Assembly (NCBI GenBank): GCA_025766275.1
Contig: JAFKAC010000005.1
Location: 930,001 to 994,000, forward strand
DNA length: 64,000 bases
Direction: 5' to 3'
Origin: Lactarius indigo
Lineage: Eukaryota > Basidiomycota > Agaricomycetes > Russulales > Russulaceae
Part shown: piece after piece, positions 57,798 through 64,000 of the stretch
Layout of the letters: each line of letters starts with the position of its first letter
Numbering within the stretch: the stretch's first letter is position 1
Made by a program: the position numbers and the translations under genes
The notes under the pieces: generated by a model
Told to the model about the DNA's origin: nothing
Databases searched by the model: none
What the model saw: the letters and a program-made list of their open reading frames with translations, nothing else

Positions 57798-59337
57798 GGT
57801 GGAAGGTGTACAAGGTGCGATTACGCGTACAGCACCTCGGAAATGGTAGGACCAGAAACGTGCTGTGTGGGAAAAGTAACGGCCAGGTAGAGTGAAGCAA
57901 CTCTACTCCGGGACTACAGCGGGACTACAGTAGGACCCGCTGTGTGAAGCCCAACCCCAGATGGCTAACAGAAAGTGTAACGGCAGGAAAGTGGGCGAGA
58001 GAATTTAGGCTGAATTCTGGCTCAAAACCTCGGGCTAAATACACGTCTGAACTACTACCCGCTTACGCGGCCACTGACAGCACTGACGCGGCCTCCTCGT
58101 ACGAGACTTTCATCTGAGACATGTCCGGCCATGGGGGTGGCCGATGATGCATGATGGCGTAAGGGATTGTAGTCTTCGAGAGTCTTCGTCTCAATTCTTG
58201 CCACGTTCTCATCACATGTTAGTAGGTGGGCTGAATAACCCACCACGAATTGTCTAAAAAGCCTCGAAGCACTGCAGTATGATGCGTCTGTTGGACAACG
58301 GCTTCATGCCATCGCTTGCCAGTGTCACTGGGAAAGGAACGAGGGGAACGAGCCTCTCGGCGGTAGTGACTTGGGGTGGATACTGCGGCGGGGCAGCGAA
58401 GTCGCAAGGGAGATACTGTAATCTCATTTGTCACGGGTATCCTGTAGAACGTCGGCGCGGTTCCAACCGTTGTGATACCTGCAAATGTTTTAGACTGGAA
58501 CCTTGGTAACTAGGCTGCCTTAGAAGCTCTGTTAATCTCGTAAAAAGCTGCTATCGCGTCTGCAACAAACTGTGGTTCAGGATCAGTCCCTAGACACTCA
58601 ACGTGTTACAGGTAAGCGAATCTTCGACACGCGAAGGTGAAGCCTACGGATCTTAACCTCTTGCAGGAGGAGCAAATATTTTACACCTGTACTAGAGCAC
58701 TCCACAACGCAAACGTCTGCTCCATCTCCCCCCGTAAGTGAGTGGCACGGCGACCCTCATCGTAACTCATCATCCTGAGAACAAAGGTAGCGAAGTCACC
58801 AACAAAAACTCCTCGCCCGGGGGATGGCCATAGCATCTTCCATATAGGCAAAGGAGTCCATATCAGCTTTGTTCAAGGACCCAGCAGGTTCTTCCAAATT
58901 ATCGAGGTAACTGAGAATACCGCAGGTTGAGGCAAGATGGCAGTGTCAAAGAAGATTTGTGCATTCTTGTCGATGCGATGAGCTCATTCATCCCCCATCT
59001 GCTACCAGATTTTGTGAATTTCATCGTTGGCCGTGATGGGTGTTACAGATATGGGCGCACACATTACGTGCCAAGCACCAGACGCAATTCGATCAGCCTA
59101 TGATGGCCCGGCTGGAGATAGGGCACAGAGGCCTATGGTACAGGGCCCAGCGGTACTAGGTCCCACCGTAAATGCATTTCTGTATAGTAGCTACTTGGCA
59201 CTGACGCGGCCATTGACTCTGGGGCATAACGCTGACTAATGCCGCTGAGAGCGCGCACGCAACACACGCGTGATAGCCATCTTGACAACAACCACCAATT
59301 GAAGCCGAGTACAACTATACTTGTCGTAGGAATCACC
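57798..59337. other. Intergenic, no gene recognised
   Basis: No coding frame supported on either strand. A short ggactacag motif repeats near 57912-57932. It contains the upstream regions of AN1 (-) and mutase-family gene 2 (+). Confidence 0.4.
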
Positions 59338-60325
59338 ATGTCCAGTTCTGTTATCTTCACTTTTGTGAGTTTTTCTTCCTTCCTTCATTGTGCTCGTGTT
59401 ACTTATCCTAGTTCGCTGTAGATCAGGCATGGTGAATCTACTGACAACTTAGTATGTCTCCCTTCCTACCCTGGCTCTCTCATCACTTACTACCATCGGT
59501 AGCGATCGGTATGGGCCGGATGGAAAGACGCACCTCTCTCTAATCACGGTATGTCAGTGTGAGGAAGCCTCTCAGACGACGGTATTCACTCTATACTAAC
59601 AGGGATGAATGTACGCTCGTTCGTAGCTCACCTGGGTGAAAGATCAAGTCCTAACATTAAGCGCGACGTTCGCATGGACAGCAAGCACGCGCTCTTGGTG
59701 AATATTTCGTAGACACGCATTTCACCGCCATCCACGCATCAGACCTGAAACGGGCGTTCACAACTGCTCAAGCCCTCTACGACCATCAGAAAGAACCCAA
59801 GCCGTCTTTCGATTCATCAGAGCTTCTCCGCGAACAGAACTTTGGCGTTGCAGAAGGAAAACCGTGGTCGTTCACATCTGATCCAGCACTGACTCTCGAG
59901 GAGCACATGGACAAAGGGAGTATACCCTGTGCTTTACGGTGACGACGAGAAATTTCCTGAAGGAGAAAGCACCAATGATCTTGCTGAGCGCGCACGGACA
60001 GCTCTTGCAAAATTCGTGCTTCCCCATGTGTGGCAAGCTGCTAAAGAAGGCAAAACTGGCATACATGTCGCAATCGTCAGCCATGGACTATGCATCAGTG
60101 AATTAGTCTCAGAGCTACTCAAGAGGAGTGCGAAGCAAGGCAAAGATACCGACTTTCGTGGGTTGTGGAATACCGCCTGGACACGAGTTGTTGTTGACAT
60201 TGAGGTCAGCAGCCGGGAAATGTGGTTGCTCGTCAGCTAACGTCTCATAGGGAGCCCAGGAAGGCCAACCAATAGACGTGGACAAGGGGCTCCCACTTCT
60301 GGTTACGCGCGTAACCGACTGTTAA
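59338..60325 (+). CDS. Phosphoglycerate-mutase-family phosphatase 2 (frame interrupted once)
   Basis: Paralogue of the gene at 52798-53805. It starts MSSSVIFTFIRHGESTDN (canonical RHG catalytic motif), exons 59338-59364, 59422-59451 and onwards. Blocks: SVWAGWKDAPLSNHG, MNQARALGEYFVDTHF, HASDLKRAFTTAQALYD, LLREQNFGVAEGKPW, FPEGESTNDLAERART, VAIVSHGLCISELVSELL and the tail GAQEGQPIDVD. An extra base at 59916-59920 breaks the frame between HMDKG and VYPVLYGDDEKFPEG; otherwise complete. Both copies share intron positions and tails, so they arose by duplication. Substrate unknown. Confidence 0.8.
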
Positions 60326-61152
60326 CCGTCACTCGCACATAGACAACATCGTAGGGCACCTCCCGTTCTGACATCCACGCTATTGGGCTGACACCAAGCT
60401 TGATACTCCAGAAACGCCAGCAAGGGGGCATAGGAAGCGCTGCTTACGATCCTAGACAAGAAGACATAAGGGCATTCTTCGAGGGAAAATCGGCGGCTTT
60501 GTCTGCTTCTGAGGGTAGTGCTCATACCGGAGTCACCCATGGGGAAAACGCCGTGGAATAGGACTTTGTGGGGATCCATCGTGCTTGCGGAAGCTACCGC
60601 TGCGACTAAATAATGGCAGAGCGAACGAGTCCGGGCTGACACTACGCAGTCACCGGCTTAGAGTCTATTATGTGCATGGATGTATTACACTTATCACTGC
60701 AAGATGTCAGGGACCAGTTTCAAGTACGGACGACCGACTAACCACTCACTCAGCTGTACGGCATCAACTTCTTGAGCTTCGCTGTCTGTGATGGGGCCTG
60801 AATATGCGGTCAACGATAGACAATTCTTCCTTCCCGGACGCTTAGTGACGTTCAGGTGCGAATGACCGGCGTGTGCCTGTATGAAAGAAAGTTACTACGT
60901 AGCAGGTGAAGGAGCAGTTTTAAACGGTGCTGACGCGCTTGAAAGCACCGGAAGCTATCGCCCGCCATCTCTTTTTTGTACCCGAATGGGTCTTTAGCTT
61001 CGGGTAGCCGAGTGGCACAGATGTTGAGAACAGACGTGACGCCACGACCAACTGACGCGCAAACGAGAACATTGAAGTCCAAGAGTGAGACGATTACATA
61101 ACACAGATACTCCTCGTCTCCCTGTTCCCGCATCCGCATTTTGACCACGACG
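60326..61152. other. Intergenic upstream of UFD2
   Basis: A minus-strand frame of 118 codons at 60852-61208 is unrecognised and overlaps the UFD2 start on the other strand; probably chance. Confidence 0.4.
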
Positions 61153-64000
61153 ATGAGTTCAGGCCAACAGTTGACCAACCCAACCGATGATGCGGACCGC
61201 GTACGCATCGCTGATTAACGTATAACTATGTCGCTGACTGGCACCTCAGATCCGCATGAAGCGATTAGCAAAGCTGCAGGCGTCTTCTGCAAGCACGTCG
61301 CATACGCCTTCGGCAGTCCTCATCTTCATCCCCGGTGCCTTCTCCGGTGCCTTCTCCCAGGCCTAAACCTTCTTCTTCGCCAGCACCAAAACCCGCTGTA
61401 GCGCCGACTCCTACTCAGGTACCGCAGAAGAGGAAGGTACCGATTGGCCTATCTCCGTTCAACTACGATGTTTGGGAGAATGAGACAATCGGTCAAGTCT
61501 TTCTGGTCTCTCTAGACGTACGTCTGCCCACCTCGCCCGGTTTCTTGCTTGTGTAGTTGCTGATCCTCAGAGGAAAGCCTGCAGAATCCATGAAGAGCGA
61601 ATTCGAATGCGTTTGGCTTAAATCTGCCGTTGAGAACGAGTCTTCTGACGGTATGCTCGACTTATTTGCGTGTGGTCCTGATTTCCCATGAACGTCTGTG
61701 CAGGCGACCTTCGTCTGAACGCCGATAATTTGGAGTCTGTCGTGATTGCACGCCTTGAATTAAATCCACAGTCTCCAGAGTAAGAGCTCTGTTCTGAGTT
61801 CGTCTCGCATCACTGACAGTGCTTAGACACGACGACGAATATCGCCTTTTCCTTTCCAAGGTTCCTAGTGACTTGACAGTCTTTGAATATTTGGTCGGTT
61901 GTTGGAAACGTTTAAACGCTGCACGAGCAGTGCTTCTGAAGAGGGTCTGTGACGATTTTGTCGTCTATGTGGTGTGGTATTTATGCGCATCAGGGCCATC
62001 CACCAGCCAGTATTCAGAGAGCACTTGAACTGGAGGAGAAGATGCGTCACCTGATCATTAGTTATATCGGCATCAACTTTCAAGCTCCTGACGCTTTCTA
62101 CGCACCTGCAAAGTTCGTGAGCTCTGGCCACTGTCGATCGTTTGCTCACCCGTTATCGCCAGCAAAGAGGTTGGGCCCCAAGAATTTGTAGACGTCCTCC
62201 TCTCACTCTCCGCTTTATCCACCGGGATGTATGGTGGCTCTACTCCATCTCCCAACAGCCTCGCGGACTTCGAAGTCCCTCGTCTTTTGCAGGACATCAT
62301 CCAACGTTTCGATCCCGAGGGTGGGCTTGCAGAAGTACTCGGTCCCATCGTTACGAAATTACTTTTCCACCCATGCCTCTTCCGGGAAGAAGGCCTTGCC
62401 GCGAGTGACCCACGGTGGCGTGGTGTACTCACTGGCTTAGAAGCCCTCGTGGCCCACAAACAGATTGCGGATCATGATCACGAAGATGGACGAGTGGAAC
62501 CCCGCAGATGCTACTGCCGTGTCTTTTGAGACAACGAGCCTGATGGGGCCCCTCCTACGACTGAACGTTTTCTCCAGAGAGTGGGTGCGTGGGCTTTCGA
62601 ATTCTGGGTAGATGTAAAGCTGAGGCTGAAGCTCGCCGCAAGCCGCACATAACTAAGCTGTACTTCTCAAATGCTGAGACACGTCCAGCTATGGACATCG
62701 AATCCTCGCAGAGTAGTCTTCGGGGTACGCTAAAGAGCCTGCAGGTAAGACATTCTTTGGCACAGACGGAGGTCCAGTGTTCATTCTCTTTAGTCTACCC
62801 TGTTTCAGATCTTCAACGCTATCGTCCGAGCGTCACCCGAGTGTCGGGAGGCAGTCCTGGCGTACTTCGCTCGCATTATCTCTCTCAATTTGAAGAGAGC
62901 GGGTATGCAGGTATAGATAACTACCAACTGATGTCGCACATGACTCTACCTGACACTCTTCGAGGTTGATCACGCAGCGGTGGCCTCGGACGGTTTCATG
63001 ATGAATGTCCACCTCGTCCTACTCCGTTTTGCAGAGCCTTTCATGGATGCACAATACACCAAGGTCTTTGGAACTCTCACGTAGTTGGTATACATGCTTG
63101 CTAATCGAATTGGTTTTCTAGATTGATCGCATCGATCCACTTTACTATGCTCACACGTCAAGAATCGACGTGAAGGAAGAGACCCGGATAAATGCGACAA
63201 GCGAGGAAGCTGCTGCATGGGAGAGCGCTCACCGCCTTTCCCCTGGTTCGTTAATTTCCACTGTCTAACCGTCGCCATATATATTAATTCCTCCCAGGTG
63301 CTCAACCACCCAATTTTATCTCTGATATATTTTATCTGGCGCTCGCTACAGGCCATTATGGCCTCCAAAAAACAATACAAACACTGGACGATCTGAACAA
63401 GGAACAAGACGAGGTGCGAAGGCACCTCGATAACATCACTGCGGACAACACCTGGATGGGTGTAAGTAGACAAGCTGCGAGTACCATCATCCGTTGACGT
63501 CAAATATTTCATAGACACCTATCCAAGCGCGTGTAGAGGCTGCCATCAAACAGATGAAGGTCGACAGACCATTCACTACATGGGCGTATGCACTGACGGG
63601 AATAGTTGATTAGGACGAGATCGACCGGATTCAAGCGTCACAGATGGCTGGGATAACACAGCTCTACGACCCAGAGTTCCTCTTCCGAAACAACACTTTC
63701 ACCGCCTTTGTTGCAACCTGGCTTATCCGATACGCTGACCCTAGGAAGGCCCACCCAAAGCCAGTCGTGGAGTATGTTTCATTTTCCCACCATCCTCGCC
63801 GCGTCTCACGGTCCTGTCACAGACTACCCCTTCCCAAGGAGGTCCCTTTAGGGTTTAGGGTCCTTCCAGAATACGTCCTCGAAGACGTTATCGACTACTT
63901 TTTCTTCGCTGTTAGGTACGCCCTCAGTTCACTAGCAGTCGCGGGTGGCTAAGTACTCTTCACCAGACATGGTCCGACCAGTCTCGAGCTGACTGGAAAG
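61153..64000 (+). CDS. UFD2: Ubiquitin conjugation factor E4 (Ufd2), 3'-truncated by the window, frame interrupted twice
   Basis: E4 ligase that extends ubiquitin chains on substrates delivered by Cdc48. It starts MSSGQQLTNPTDDADRIRMK at 61153, then a Pro/Ser-rich N-terminus and LSPFNYDVWENETIGQVF. The Ufd2 core follows in many exons: VFEYLVGCWKRLNAARAVLL, LLQDIIQRFDPEGGLAEVLG, RWRGVLTGLEALVAHK, SLRGTLKSLQIFNAIVRASP, LVLLRFAEPFMDAQYTKIDR, PPNFISDIFYLALATGHYGL and LYDPEFLFRNNTFTAFVATW, to RHGPTSLELTGK at the window edge. The C-terminal U-box lies beyond 64000. Extra bases at 61313-61316 and 62471-62474 break the frame; the junction near 61560 may hide a third. Whole-core identity is unmistakable. 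Confidence 0.9.

Noticed and set aside
61500..61570. A further extra base in UFD2 at an exon junction
   Set aside because: The frame change coincides with an intron whose donor and acceptor can be placed more than one way, so it was not counted.

Overview
The window is nuclear DNA of a filamentous basidiomycete, most likely an Agaricomycete. Genes are split by many short GT-AG introns (mostly 47-70 bp) and several products belong to mushroom-type families: a Zn2Cys6 protein with an RRRGPGK tail, a tandem double zinc-cluster protein, a CK1-like kinase with a C-terminal extension, a fungal SLATT relic and a WFSNQRQK homeodomain. There is no rRNA, tRNA, CRISPR array or intact transposon that I can see.

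Layout: 1.2-9.6 kb holds a regulator block (Zn2Cys6 protein A, septin-like GTPase 1 running in frame into a double Zn2Cys6 protein, septin-like GTPase 2). From 9.9 to 17.3 kb lie chorismate mutase (-), a DHHC palmitoyltransferase, a broken thiazole synthase copy, the proteasome chaperone Nas2 and ribosomal protein uL16. From 17.3 to 26.2 kb the DNA is gene-poor, with a thioesterase, two GNAT acetyltransferases, a homeodomain protein, a degraded SLATT gene and a 50-bp hairpin palindrome. From 26.3 to 39.2 kb come an AidB-like acyl-CoA dehydrogenase, a small predicted mitochondrial protein, POP1, Borealin, ERG26 and a zinc-finger-like protein. From 40.7 to 48.8 kb five minus-strand features include CDC123, delta-12 desaturase, CK1-like kinase and pyruvate decarboxylase. 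From 49.6 to 64 kb come a tandem pair of uncharacterised paralogues, two phosphoglycerate-mutase-family paralogues, PPWD1, an AN1 zinc-finger protein and the first part of UFD2, which leaves the window.

Most products are housekeeping functions with no shared pathway: translation and RNA processing (uL16, POP1, PPWD1, CDC123), proteasome and ubiquitin (Nas2, UFD2, AN1), sterol, lipid and aromatic metabolism (ERG26, desaturase, ACAD, chorismate mutase), fermentation (PDC) and mitosis (Borealin). Compact head-to-head pairs (POP1 with the small mitochondrial protein, Borealin with ERG26) probably share promoters.

The most striking pattern is a set of about 21 places where a conserved reading frame is broken by exactly one extra base. 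They lie in some fifteen genes, several of them normally conserved, and I found no clear case of a missing base. Long-read consensus error is the simplest explanation, but it must be resolved before any of these genes is called a pseudogene. The second point is the in-frame continuity between a septin-like GTPase and a tandem zinc-cluster regulator, which is either a true fusion or two overlapping genes.
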